From an uncultured Thermomicrobiaceae bacterium (GTDB taxonomy: Bacteria > Chloroflexota > Chloroflexia > Thermomicrobiales > Thermomicrobiaceae): DNA of 44,306 bases. The position numbers were made by a program, and so were the translations under genes. Below the pieces are notes generated by a model, which saw nothing but the letters and a program-made list of their open reading frames with translations, searched no databases and was not told the origin of the DNA. Shown piece by piece: positions 26,663-35,188 of the stretch. Location of the stretch: contig CALKCJ010000032.1 of NCBI GenBank assembly GCA_938082375.1, positions 1 to 44,306 on the forward strand. The letters run 5' to 3'. Position 1 is the first letter of the stretch. Every line of letters begins with the position of its first letter.

Positions 26663-28399
26663 GTGGGCGAGCGGCGCCTGCGCGGTCTCCCGGCATCTCC
26701 CGGGGTTGCCATCGGGCGTGCCTGGTGGTACCGACCCGACGAACTTCGCGTTGTCCGGCGCCACGGCGAGAGCGCCGAGGTCGAGCGAGCACGCCTGCGG
26801 CAGGCGCGCGAGGAGTCGGCGGCCGAGCTGGAGGCGCTGATCGCCGCCCGGCGCGACCGGCTGTCTCCGGAAGAGCTGGCCATCTTCGAGGCCCAGCGGC
26901 TGATGCTCGACGATCCGGATCTGCTGGCCCGGGTGGAGGAGACGATCGAGCGCGGCGCCTCGGCCGAGGCGGCCTGGGAAGCGGGGATCCAGACCGTGGC
27001 CGCCCAGTTGCGCGCGCTTCCGGATCCCTACTTCCAGGCCCGAGCCGCCGACGTCGAGGACGTCGGTCGGCGGGTACTCCGGCGGCTGCTGGGCGTGTCC
27101 GAGGCGCTCGAGCTGCCCGAACAGCCAGTGGTTATGCTAGCCGAGGACCTCACGCCGTCGGACACAGCCACGCTCGATCCTGCTCGCGTGCTGGCGCTGG
27201 TGACAAGCGCTGGTGGGCCGACGTCGCACGCGGCGATCTTGGCTCGGCGGCTGGGCATCCCAGCGGTCGTCGGCGTGGGAGCCGCGCTGGGAGTGGTGGC
27301 GGAGGGCACTCTACTGGTTGTCGATGGCAATAGTGGAGAGCTTATCGCCTCCCCCTCCGTCGAGGAGCAGACCAGCGCGGAGGCCCGGCGCCGGATCTGG
27401 CTAGCCGAGCGGGCCGCAGCTGGGGAGGCTGCGGCCGAGCCGGCGGTGACGCGCGATGGCCACCGGGTCGAGGTTGCCGCCAATGTCGGGAGCCTGGAAG
27501 ATGCGCGGGCGGCCGTGCGCTTGGGCGCCGAGGGGGTCGGCCTGCTGCGCACCGAGTTCCTCTACCTGGATCGTACTACCGCGCCGGACGAGGAGGAGCA
27601 ACTGACCGCCTACCGCCCGCTGCTCGAGGCGCTCGAAGGCCGACCCGTGGTGGTACGGACGTTCGACGTCGGTGGGGATAAGCCGTTGCTCTACCTCCCG
27701 CTCGAGCCGCAGCCTAATCCCTTCCTTGGCGTGCGGGCGATCCGGCTGGCGCGCCGCCACCCTGAACTGCTGCGGGTCCAGCTCCGGGCCATCCTGCGCA
27801 CCGGTTACCCCGCCGTGCGGGTGATGTTCCCGATGGTCGCCACCGTCGAGGAGATCCGCTGGCTGCGTGGAGTCTTTGAGGAGGTCAAGCGAGAGCTCGA
27901 GGCTGCGGGCGCCAAGCTTCCCCGCGACCTGCAGGCGGGTATGATGGTCGAGATCCCCTCGGCTGCCGTGCTGGCCGACCGCTTCGCGCCCTGGGTCGAC
28001 TTCTTCAGCATCGGGACGAACGACCTGGCACAGTACACCCTGGCGGCCGACCGCACAAACCCGGCGGTCGCGGAGCTGGCGGACGCCTTTCACCCGGCGG
28101 TGCTGCGGCTGATCCGGATAGTCGTCGAAGCCGGGCATGCGGCCGGGCGTTGGGTGGGAGTCTGCGGCGAGCTGGCCGGCGAGCCGCTGGCCGCGCCGCT
28201 CCTGGTGGGCCTGGGCGTGGACGAGCTGAGCATGGCGCCGGTCGCGATCCCAGCCGTCAAGGCTGCGATCCGGCGCTGGATGCTGGCCGAGGCACGCTCG
28301 CTGGCCGAGCAGGCGCTCGGGCAGGACTCGGGTGCCGCCGTGCGCGATCTGGTGCGCGCGGCGGCTCCGCTCCCGGGCCCGCGCGAGTCAAGCGATTGA
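26663..28399 (+). CDS. ptsI: Phosphoenolpyruvate-protein phosphotransferase, PTS enzyme I
   Basis: A 578-residue enzyme I of normal length: LPASPGVAIGRA at the N-terminus, phospho-histidine motif SAGGPTSHAAILAR (His189), PEP-binding GVGLLRTEFLYLDR, VRTFDVGGDKPL, NPFLGVRAIRL, and FFSIGTNDLAQYTLAADR, and the C-terminal WVGVCGELAGEP with the active-site Cys. It moves the PEP phosphate to HPr. GTG start at 26663 is three bases behind the HPr stop. With DhaM, DhaL and DhaK upstream it completes a phosphorelay from PEP to dihydroxyacetone. Confidence 0.95.
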   Translation: MGERRLRGLPASPGVAIGRAWWYRPDELRVVRRHGESAEVERARLRQAREESAAELEALIAARRDRLSPEELAIFEAQRLMLDDPDLLARVEETIERGASAEAAWEAGIQTVAAQLRALPDPYFQARAADVEDVGRRVLRRLLGVSEALELPEQPVVMLAEDLTPSDTATLDPARVLALVTSAGGPTSHAAILARRLGIPAVVGVGAALGVVAEGTLLVVDGNSGELIASPSVEEQTSAEARRRIWLAERAAAGEAAAEPAVTRDGHRVEVAANVGSLEDARAAVRLGAEGVGLLRTEFLYLDRTTAPDEEEQLTAYRPLLEALEGRPVVVRTFDVGGDKPLLYLPLEPQPNPFLGVRAIRLARRHPELLRVQLRAILRTGYPAVRVMFPMVATVEEIRWLRGVFEEVKRELEAAGAKLPRDLQAGMMVEIPSAAVLADRFAPWVDFFSIGTNDLAQYTLAADRTNPAVAELADAFHPAVLRLIRIVVEAGHAAGRWVGVCGELAGEPLAAPLLVGLGVDELSMAPVAIPAVKAAIRRWMLAEARSLAEQALGQDSGAAVRDLVRAAAPLPGPRESSD

Positions 28400-28507
28400 G
28401 CCCGGTATACGCAGAGGCCTCCGCATCATCTGCTCCAACATCGCCTGTTCGGTATGCGCGTCCTGAACCGCCGCGAGCGGAACCGCGATCGTGGGTGGAT
28501 TGGATGC

Positions 28508-29331
28508 ATGCGTTCGCTGGAGGAGCTCGCGGTGCGGTTGCTGAGTCACCTGGGGGCGGACCTGCGGCCACTCGACGTGGAGCTGCTGCCTGGCCGGGTG
28601 CCCAGCGAGTTGCCACTCGAGCTGCCGCTGCCGCCCGGCGCGCGGCTGTTCGGCAGCGCGGCCTACCGCTCCGATGGCAGACTGTGCCAGGCGGTCGTGA
28701 TCCTGGATGTCGAGCTCTTGCCCGAGGCCACGCTCAATTTCTACCGCCGCGAGTTGCCCGCCCGGGGCTGGAACCCGCTTCCCCGTATGCGGCAGCCAGG
28801 CGGCTTCGTGCCGGGTATCATGCTCGCCTCGGACACGTTCTGTGGGGGCGAGCGTGACTCTTGGTTGTCCGTCACGGCGCAACCGCAATCGGAGAACCGG
28901 ACCGGCGTTCGCATCCACGTTGATCTGTCGACAGCCGGGCCCTGCTCGGAGGCCCCAGAGCCTGCCCCGTATGTCTCGCACGCCGGGGAGCGGCTTCCTC
29001 CCTTGACACTGCCGCCGGGGGTGCGGCTCTTTCCGGGGGAGGCGGAGGATCGGACAATCACTGGTCCTCGCATGCCCTGGCCGAGATGGAGCTGAGCGCG
29101 TCCGAGCTGGAGGTGCACCTCGCCGGGCAGCTCGAACGCCATGGCTGGGAGCGACTGGCGGCGAGCGGTGCGGGGCCAGTGGTCTGTAGTGCCTGGCGTG
29201 TGGCCGGGGACGGAGACTGGCAGGGGATACTGGTCGTCGCTGAGTGGCCTGGCCGTAACCTGCGCTCGCTGTCGGTCACGATCGAGAGCAGCCCGGTCGC
29301 TCGTCGGGGCTGGTGGGCACCGCTGGCCTAG
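28508..29331 (+). pseudogene. Unknown protein interrupted by one frameshift
   Basis: Two frames join to one protein of about 274 residues. The first part (28508 to about 29036) has LPLPPGARLFGSAAYR and LNFYRRELPARGWNPLP; the second (about 29040 to 29331) has SSHALAEMELSASELEVHLA and GQLERHGWERL. The repeated theme of PPG-RLF followed by a helix and L-x-RHGW shows two copies of one fold. Adding one base to the five-base G run at 29035-29039 restores LFPGGGGSDNHWSSHALAEM. I do not recognise a named family. It follows ptsI by about 110 bases; start at 28508 is likely, with ATG 28454 as alternative. It could be a real gene with a single sequencing error. Confidence 0.65.
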
Positions 29332-29341
29332 CCGGGCGGGC

Positions 29342-29638
29342 TTACCGGGCGCGGCGGAGCCGGGCGCGAAGGCGGTCGAGCCAGCCCGGCGGCCCGGGCA
29401 GCTCCTCCAGGAATTGCCGGACCTCGCGGTCGTACTCGCGCGTCTCGAGCGTGACACGGGTGCGGTCGCCTTCCCGCCGCGTCGTCACCACGATATGCCC
29501 GCCTCCGCCGAGGAAGGCGCGCCGGTTCGCCATACCCTCCGAGCTGGTGAGACCGAGCGGGCTCTGGGGCCCGAAGGCTCGCTCGGCCCGCTCCAAGACC
29601 TGGTCGGCTGGGAGCCGGGTCTCGGCCAGATAGCGCAT
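29342..29638 (-). CDS. Small protein of unknown function
   Basis: A 98-residue protein with an N-terminal helix (LPADQVLERAERAFG), a beta-rich middle (HIVVTTRREGDRTRVTLETREYD, strands with alternating charge) and a basic C-terminus. Strand-rich single-domain proteins like this are common in Chloroflexota and have no defined role. It follows the mannose-6-phosphate isomerase gene by 39 bases with GGAAGGA upstream of its ATG, so it is probably the last gene of that operon. Confidence 0.6.
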   Translation of the reverse strand: MRYLAETRLPADQVLERAERAFGPQSPLGLTSSEGMANRRAFLGGGGHIVVTTRREGDRTRVTLETREYDREVRQFLEELPGPPGWLDRLRARLRRAR

Positions 29639-29677
29639 GGCTGGCGTCCTTCCGGTGGAGAAACGGCTAGGCCTGCC

Positions 29678-30748
29678 TCACAGGCCCAGGAACCGGTGGA
29701 GGTCGCGGGTATCCCCAGCGAGCTGGGCGATGGCTTCGGCGTTGTAGCCTCTCGCCAGGAGCGGAACGACGAGGTCGTGCTCGAGGTCGGGCACGCTGCT
29801 GACCAGAAATGTCGCCATACCCTCGAGCGTCACGCTCTCCACCGTGGCCGGGAGTACAGCCGTCTGTCCGGCCCTGACCTCGACCGCTGCCGAGCCTCCG
29901 CTGACCCGCGCCTCTCCGTGGATACAACTCAGGATATGGAACGTCTGCCCCGCCGGCCGCGCGCGCCGGGCCGAGCCCTGGATGCTCCAGCGCTCCAGCA
30001 GGAAGTAGCGGCAGGCAGCCAGGACGGTCCGGTCCCCGTCCAGCTCCAGCGGGCGGGTATGCCGGGCGTGCCGGTCGGGCCGCAGGGCGGCGAGCGCCTC
30101 CTCGACATGGAGCTGGCGGGGACGGCCCTGCTGGTCGCGCCGCCCCCAGTCGTAGAGGCGGAACGTCAGGTCGCTCGTCTCCTGGATCTCGTAGAGCAGC
30201 ACGCCGGCGCCGATCGCGTGGACTGTCCCGGCCGGGACGATGACCGTATCGCCGGCGCTGACCGGCAGCCGCTCGAGCAGCGTTCCGATCCTCTCTCTCT
30301 CCAGGGCCCGGCGGACCTGCGACGGCGTGACTGGTTCCCGAAACCCGGTGATCAGAAAGCCTTCCGCGGTTGCGTCCAGGATATGCCAGGCCTCGGTCTT
30401 GCCTCGCTGGCCCAGCGGCGCAGCTCCCTCGTCGTCGGGGTGGACTTGCACCGACAGGGTCTCCTCGGCGTCGATGAACTTGGCCAGCAGCGGGAAGTCG
30501 CCGAACGGCCGGCTGGCGGCCCGGCCGCGCTCGCCCAGCAGGCCGGCCGGGTCGCGCTCGACGAGTTCCTGGAGCGTCGCGCCGGCCAGCGGGCCGTTGG
30601 CGATACGGGCGACCCCGGTGGTCTCCCAGGACTCCCCGATACGCCCGGCGTCGGGGAGCTGCTTGCCGAGGCGCGTCGTCAGCCGGCGCCCGCCCCACGG
30701 CCGCTCGTCGTAGCGGGGCTCGAGCGCGAGCGGATAGTCTACGCTCAT
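29678..30748 (-). CDS. Mannose-6-phosphate isomerase, class I type
   Basis: A 356-residue cupin-type phosphomannose isomerase. It opens LEPRYDERPWGGRRL (typical), then ETLSVQVHPDD (Gln101, His103), KTEAWHIL (Glu119), PAGTVHAIG, and YEIQETSDLTFRLYDWGR, which together are the zinc ligands and substrate site. It interconverts mannose 6-phosphate and fructose 6-phosphate. The start at 30748 follows GAGGAG and lies five bases behind the stop of the oxidoreductase gene, so the genes are co-transcribed; a longer open frame to 31114 overlaps that gene and is not used. Its pairing with amine dehydrogenase-like subunits is unexplained. Confidence 0.85.
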   Translation of the reverse strand: MSVDYPLALEPRYDERPWGGRRLTTRLGKQLPDAGRIGESWETTGVARIANGPLAGATLQELVERDPAGLLGERGRAASRPFGDFPLLAKFIDAEETLSVQVHPDDEGAAPLGQRGKTEAWHILDATAEGFLITGFREPVTPSQVRRALERERIGTLLERLPVSAGDTVIVPAGTVHAIGAGVLLYEIQETSDLTFRLYDWGRRDQQGRPRQLHVEEALAALRPDRHARHTRPLELDGDRTVLAACRYFLLERWSIQGSARRARPAGQTFHILSCIHGEARVSGGSAAVEVRAGQTAVLPATVESVTLEGMATFLVSSVPDLEHDLVVPLLARGYNAEAIAQLAGDTRDLHRFLGL

Positions 30749-30753
30749 CGCGC

Positions 30754-32043
30754 TCACTCCTCGATCTCGACCAGGCTGGCGAGCGGGATCGGCCGGGCCG
30801 GCGGGCGCTCCGTCATGGGCACGATCTCGGAGAGCGGTATGCCGCGCTCGGCATGGAGCAGCAGCGCCATCGCGCGGGTGCAGAAGATCCCCTGGCACAG
30901 CCCCATGCCCGCTCGCGTGCGACGCTTGATGTCGTTGATTGTCAGCGCCCCTTCCTCGATCGCCTGCCGCACCTCGCCGATCGTCACCTGCTCGCAGCGG
31001 CAGAGCGCAACCCGGTCGAGCGAATTGTCCCGTCCTTCTGCCGTCGCAGCCCGAACCCACGACGTCCAGGGCGAACTCGCGTCTGTTTCCGTCTGTGCGC
31101 GATCGCTTGCCCATGGTCGCAGCCGATCCGCATCGGCGGATCGCTCCGGCGAGCGCGCCCGCGCGAGCTTCTCCTGAGCCGTGGTGATCCGCTCCGGCGA
31201 GGCGCCGGCCGCTGCCAGCCCGGCCAGCCGACCCTCGGCGAACGACTCGGCCAGGTCAACGGCTCCGGCCGCCTCGCCGGCCACGTAGAGGCCGGGTCGC
31301 GAGGTCTCCAGCAGCTCGTTCCGCAGCGGGAGGTGACAGCCGAGCCGGGCGCTGTAGCCGAGATCCACCTGCGCCTGCAGCGCCAGCTCGGGATCTGGCT
31401 GGCGACCGAGCGCGATCACGACCGCGTTCGCCTCGCGCTGCTCACCGTTCACGCTCACCTGCTCGACCCGGCCCTCACCGCTCGCCACCACCTGTGCCGG
31501 GTCGGCGGCCCGGAGGACGACCTCGGCCCCGGCTGTCTCCAGATCGGTGACGAGCTCGGCGGCATCTCGTCCCTCCCCGATGACGGCGACCCGGCGGCCG
31601 GGGAGCACGCGGTGGAGGTGGAGCATGACCTGCGCGGCCCGGGCCGTCATCACCCCCGGCAGCGTCCAGCCTGAAAACGGCAAGACGAGGTCGACCGCGC
31701 CGGTGGCCACCACGATCTTTTCGGCCCGGAGGCGGAAGCCGCCGCCTGGCGCGGCCACGGCCAGACTACCGTCCTCGAAGAGCCCCCAGGCCACCGTGCC
31801 AGCGAGCACAGACACGCCTGCCGTGGCTAGCCGCTCGCGTAAGGTCTCCGCGGCCCGACACGCCGGCAGTCCGTCGAGCGCCTCGTCCAGGCCGCGCAAC
31901 GGCGCGATCCGCCAACGAAGTTGCCCGCCGACGGCCGAGTTCTCGTCGATCACCGTGATGCTGGCGCCCGCCTCGGCTGCGGCCAGCGCCGCGGCGATGC
32001 CGGCCGGCCCAGCGCCGATCACCGCGATTCCGGTCGTCTTCAT
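30754..32043 (-). CDS. FAD-binding subunit of HcnB/opine-oxidase-like dehydrogenase
   Basis: A 429-residue protein: FAD motif AVIGAGPAGIAAALAAAEAG (about 6-25), NAD(P)-like second Rossmann VAVIGEGRDAAEL, and a C-terminal iron-sulfur region LCRCEQVTIGEVRQAI and GMGLCQGIFC (four cysteines, BFD-like [2Fe-2S]). This is the layout of the alpha subunit of hydrogen cyanide synthase, opine oxidase and proline dehydrogenase complexes. Its start overlaps the 2Fe-2S gene stop as ATGA (32040-32043). The usual third subunit, a DAO-type oxidase, is not adjacent; candidates are at 235-1341 and 3512-4849 but that link is speculative. Confidence 0.85.
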   Translation of the reverse strand: MKTTGIAVIGAGPAGIAAALAAAEAGASITVIDENSAVGGQLRWRIAPLRGLDEALDGLPACRAAETLRERLATAGVSVLAGTVAWGLFEDGSLAVAAPGGGFRLRAEKIVVATGAVDLVLPFSGWTLPGVMTARAAQVMLHLHRVLPGRRVAVIGEGRDAAELVTDLETAGAEVVLRAADPAQVVASGEGRVEQVSVNGEQREANAVVIALGRQPDPELALQAQVDLGYSARLGCHLPLRNELLETSRPGLYVAGEAAGAVDLAESFAEGRLAGLAAAGASPERITTAQEKLARARSPERSADADRLRPWASDRAQTETDASSPWTSWVRAATAEGRDNSLDRVALCRCEQVTIGEVRQAIEEGALTINDIKRRTRAGMGLCQGIFCTRAMALLLHAERGIPLSEIVPMTERPPARPIPLASLVEIEE

Positions 32044-32393
32044 CCGGCCGGCCCTTCCCACCCGCCGAGCCCAGCCTGTGTCCAGATGACCTGTCCCTCG
32101 CGCACTGGCGTTAAGCAGGCTCGGACGTTCGGCTCGTCATCCACAGTCATTAGGCAGTCGGTGCAGCGGCCCAGCGCGCAGAAGACCCCACGCGGCTCGC
32201 GGCCCCTGGGCATTGCTCGGCAGACCAGGATACCGTGCGCGAGCAGCGTGGCGGCGATGACCTCGCCCTCGCGCGCCAGTAGCGGCTGACCATCGACCGT
32301 GATCTGGACGGGCCGGCTCACTGGCAAGTCGCCGAGCACTGGGTGGTGGAGGACCCTGAGATCGCCGGTTCCGATGGAGCGCGCCTCGTCCAC
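32040..32393 (-). CDS. (2Fe-2S)-binding subunit, HcnA-like
   Basis: A 117-residue ferredoxin-like protein: ITVDGQPLLAREGEVIAATLLAHG, then GVFCALGRCTDCLMTVDD and NVRACLTPVREG, with four cysteines in C-x4-C-x2-C-xn-C order, as in HcnA and the gamma subunits of multi-subunit amine dehydrogenases. It would pass electrons between the flavin subunit and an acceptor. The GTG at 32393 follows a strong GGGAGGGGG. It heads the operon 32393 to 29342 (minus strand). Confidence 0.85.
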   Translation of the reverse strand: MDEARSIGTGDLRVLHHPVLGDLPVSRPVQITVDGQPLLAREGEVIAATLLAHGILVCRAMPRGREPRGVFCALGRCTDCLMTVDDEPNVRACLTPVREGQVIWTQAGLGGWEGPAG

Positions 32394-32738
32394 TGCGTTC
32401 CCCCTCCCAAGTTGCCGGTGTCGTTGTCCTCGGCCCGATCTTCACCCGGGGCCCTCCGGGCGTCAACCATTGGACCGGTACTAATCGAATTGTAGGGGCG
32501 AATGCTTATTCCCTCTATGCATGCACAGGGGAACGTTTGCGATCGGTCGCGTGGGGCAGAGAGGGAGCAACGGAGAGAATGACGGCCTGATCATCCCCCG
32601 CGCTCGAGAGAAGGCCGTATGTGGCCTCCTGCGACCTAGTGCAGCGTTGCGCGTCACGGGCCCGCGTCGGGATATGCGATGATAGGCGCGGTCAACAGGA
32701 GAGGTAGCCGGCTCCGGGCATGTCAGGGGAGGTGACCG
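32394..32738. other. Divergent intergenic region; imperfect hairpin near 32492-32518
   Basis: No gene is evident. The segment 32492-32518 contains TAGGGGCGAAT and, complementary to it with two mismatches, ATTCCCTCTA, so it can form an imperfect hairpin. The right end carries the GGGGAGGTG ribosome binding site of the CapA gene. Promoters for the flanking divergent genes should lie here but I found none with a convincing pair of boxes. Confidence 0.4.
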
Positions 32739-34064
32739 ATGGCTGAGCGACGGCCCACGCGCGTCCTGCTGACCGGGGACAGCATGATCACTCGGCGGGT
32801 GACCCGCACGCTCGATCCCGCGGTGCAGAGCCTCATCGAGCTCGTCCAGAGCGCGGACATCGCTTTTACCAACCTTGAGGTGTTGCCGAACGATTTCCGC
32901 GGCTATCCCGCCGAGGAGTCCGGCGGCACGCACCTCGCCGCCCGCTCCTGGGTGCTTGACGATCTCCTGGACTTTGGTTTCACGCTCTTCGCCTGCGCCA
33001 ACAACCACAGCCTGGACTACGGCATTGAGGGGCTGCTGGCCACGATTGAGGAGCTGGAGGCCCGCGAGGTCGCCTTCGCTGGCATCGGCCGCAACCTGGA
33101 TCTGGCCCGCGCGCCAGCCTACCTCGAACACCGAAGCGGGATCGCTACCCTGCTGGCCTGCGCCTCCACCTTCGCCAGGGGGCAGCAGGCTGGCGCCCAG
33201 CGGCCCGAGCTACCCGGCCGACCAGGGCTCAACCCGCTGCGAGTCGAGACGACCTACGAGGTCACGCCCCAGCAGCTCGCGGCCCTGCGCGAAGTGGCCG
33301 AAGCGCTCGGCCTGGAACAGCAGCGGCTCGAACGGATCCAGCTCGGCTTCGCCTTCCCGCCGGATGACCCGGAGGTCTTCCCGTTCCTGGAAAGGCAGTT
33401 CCGCGCTGCCGAGCGCCCGGCGGTCCGCAGCGCGCCCAACCGCCGGGATCTGGACGCGATCCTGGCCTGGACGCGCGATGCCCGGCGCCGCGCCGACCTG
33501 GTGATCGTGAGCGTCCACGCCCATGAGCAGGGAGCGACTAAGGAGGAGCCGGCCGAGTTCCTGCTCACCTTCGCCCACGCGGCGATCGACGCCGGGGCGG
33601 ACGTGGTCGTCGGCCACGGGCCGCACCTCCTGCGCGGGATGGAGCTCTACCGCGGCAAGCCGATCTTCTACAGCCTCGGCAACTTCATCGCCCAGAACGA
33701 GCTGGTGGAGCTGCTGCCGGCTGATGCCTACGAGCGCTTCCGCGCGGACCCGGCGTTGACACCGAGCCAGGTCTTCCTCCAGCGGAACGACAACGAGCGC
33801 AAGAGCTTCCCGGCCGACCGCCGTTACTGGCAGACGGTGGTGCCCATCTGTGAATTCGAGGGGAACGAGCTGCGGTGGATCGAGCTGGTGCCGGTGAGCC
33901 TCGGCTTCGGCCAGCCGGTCTACCGCCGCGGGCAGCCACATCTGGCCGAGCAGGACGAGGCTGTCGAGATCCTGGAGCGCTTCGCGGCACTCTCCCGGCC
34001 GTTCGGCACCGCGATCCGGGTCGACGGTACGCGCGGCCTCGTGGAGATCAACCGCAGCGCGTGA
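32739..34064 (+). CDS. CapA-family (poly-gamma-glutamate synthesis-type) metallophosphatase-like protein
   Basis: A 441-residue protein with the CapA/PGA_cap calcineurin-like fold: LLTGDSMITRR at the start, ADIAFTNLEV, FACANNHSLDYGIEGL, then VIVSVHAHEQG, ADVVVGHGPHLLRGMELYRG and KPIFYSLGNFI, in family order. Members are usually membrane-anchored and act in capsule polyglutamate; this one has no signal peptide or membrane segment and no other capsule genes are nearby, so it is likely a soluble phosphoesterase-like protein of unknown substrate. GGGGAGGTG precedes the ATG. It is convergent with the permease gene at 34079. Confidence 0.8.
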   Translation: MAERRPTRVLLTGDSMITRRVTRTLDPAVQSLIELVQSADIAFTNLEVLPNDFRGYPAEESGGTHLAARSWVLDDLLDFGFTLFACANNHSLDYGIEGLLATIEELEAREVAFAGIGRNLDLARAPAYLEHRSGIATLLACASTFARGQQAGAQRPELPGRPGLNPLRVETTYEVTPQQLAALREVAEALGLEQQRLERIQLGFAFPPDDPEVFPFLERQFRAAERPAVRSAPNRRDLDAILAWTRDARRRADLVIVSVHAHEQGATKEEPAEFLLTFAHAAIDAGADVVVGHGPHLLRGMELYRGKPIFYSLGNFIAQNELVELLPADAYERFRADPALTPSQVFLQRNDNERKSFPADRRYWQTVVPICEFEGNELRWIELVPVSLGFGQPVYRRGQPHLAEQDEAVEILERFAALSRPFGTAIRVDGTRGLVEINRSA

Positions 34065-34078
34065 CCGGGCGGCCGCGC

Positions 34079-35188
34079 TCAGGCCAACAGCGACTCCTGA
34101 GCCAGCAGGCGGCCACGGTCGGTCAGCTCCAGCCGGCCGTTCTGCTGAGTGACCAACCCGCGCCCCTCGGCCAGGCTCACGACGCGGGTGGCGAACTTCC
34201 GATCCCAACGTAGCTCCTGCCAGAGGTGCTCCATCTGGAGCTCTGGCTCGCCGCCGGGCTGCCGCTCATGGTGGAGCAGGTGGATCGCCAGCATCCGTTG
34301 GGCGAACTCCCAGCGTTGGCGCACGCGGCGTCGCGCTGCGGCCACCAGGCCGCGCTCCGGCGCGAAGCACCAGGCCAGCCCGAAGATCACGCCGGCCATC
34401 GTCGCCATCGAACCGGCGATCGAGGCGTCGAGCAGATAGGCGAGCCAATAACCGGAGAGTGCCGCCGCGACGCCCAGTCCAACGCTGAGAAAAAGCATCC
34501 GCGCCAGGTCGTCGGTAAGCAGGTACGCGGCGGCGGCCGGAGCGATAAACAGCGCGACGGTCAGGATCGCGCCGACAGAATCGAAGGCGCCGACCGCAGT
34601 CAGCGAGGTGATGCCCATCAGCCCGTAGTGGATGGCCACCGGGGAGAAGCCGAGCGCGGCCGCCAGCCCTGGGTCGAAGGTGGCCAGCTTCAGCTCCTTG
34701 TAGAACAGGGTGATCAGGGCGGCGTTGATCAGCAGGATGACCCCGCCGGCGTACAGGCCCTTCGGGCCGATGTTCCATCCGGCGATGACGACCCGGTCGA
34801 AGGGGGCAAAGGCCAGCTCGCCCAGCAGCACCACGTCGGTGTCAAGGTGGACGCTACCGGCGTAGCGGGAGATCAGGATGACGCCGATGCTGAAGAGCGC
34901 GGGGAACACCAGTCCGATAGCGGCGTCCTCCCGTACCAGGCCAGTCCGGTGCAGCAGCTCGACCAGGAGCGCGGTGAGCAGGCCGGTGAGCGTCGCGCCG
35001 AGGATCAAGAGCGGCGAGTTGAGATCCTGGGTCAGGAAGAAGCCGACCACGATGCCGAGGAGCATCGCGTGGCTGATCGCGTCGCTGATCAGCGTCATCC
35101 GGCGCAGTACCAGGAAAGCGCCGGGCAGCGCGCAGGCGGCGGCGACGATCGCGGCGATGAGCTGGATCTCGACCTGCGGCGCGGTCAT
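34079..35188 (-). CDS. Metal ABC transporter permease with C-terminal winged-helix domain
   Basis: A 369-residue protein. Residues 1-280 are an ABC-3 (ZnuB/MntB/TroC) permease with about eight membrane segments: GAFLVLRRMTLISDAISHAML, GFSPVAIHYGLMGITSLTAVGAFDSVGAILTVAL. Residues about 285-369 are soluble: ELQMEHLWQELRWDRKFATRVVSLAEGRGLV then RLELTDRGRLLAQ, which reads as a winged helix-turn-helix similar to DtxR/MntR N-termini. Its start overlaps the previous permease stop as ATGA. The C-terminal domain could regulate transport by metal occupancy or be a fused transcription factor domain; function unknown. Confidence 0.85.
   Translation of the reverse strand: MTAPQVEIQLIAAIVAAACALPGAFLVLRRMTLISDAISHAMLLGIVVGFFLTQDLNSPLLILGATLTGLLTALLVELLHRTGLVREDAAIGLVFPALFSIGVILISRYAGSVHLDTDVVLLGELAFAPFDRVVIAGWNIGPKGLYAGGVILLINAALITLFYKELKLATFDPGLAAALGFSPVAIHYGLMGITSLTAVGAFDSVGAILTVALFIAPAAAAYLLTDDLARMLFLSVGLGVAAALSGYWLAYLLDASIAGSMATMAGVIFGLAWCFAPERGLVAAARRRVRQRWEFAQRMLAIHLLHHERQPGGEPELQMEHLWQELRWDRKFATRVVSLAEGRGLVTQQNGRLELTDRGRLLAQESLLA

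Noticed and set aside
29141-31177. A 678-codon open frame on the plus strand
   Set aside because: It is antisense to the mannose-6-phosphate isomerase and FAD subunit genes and lacks recognisable motifs.
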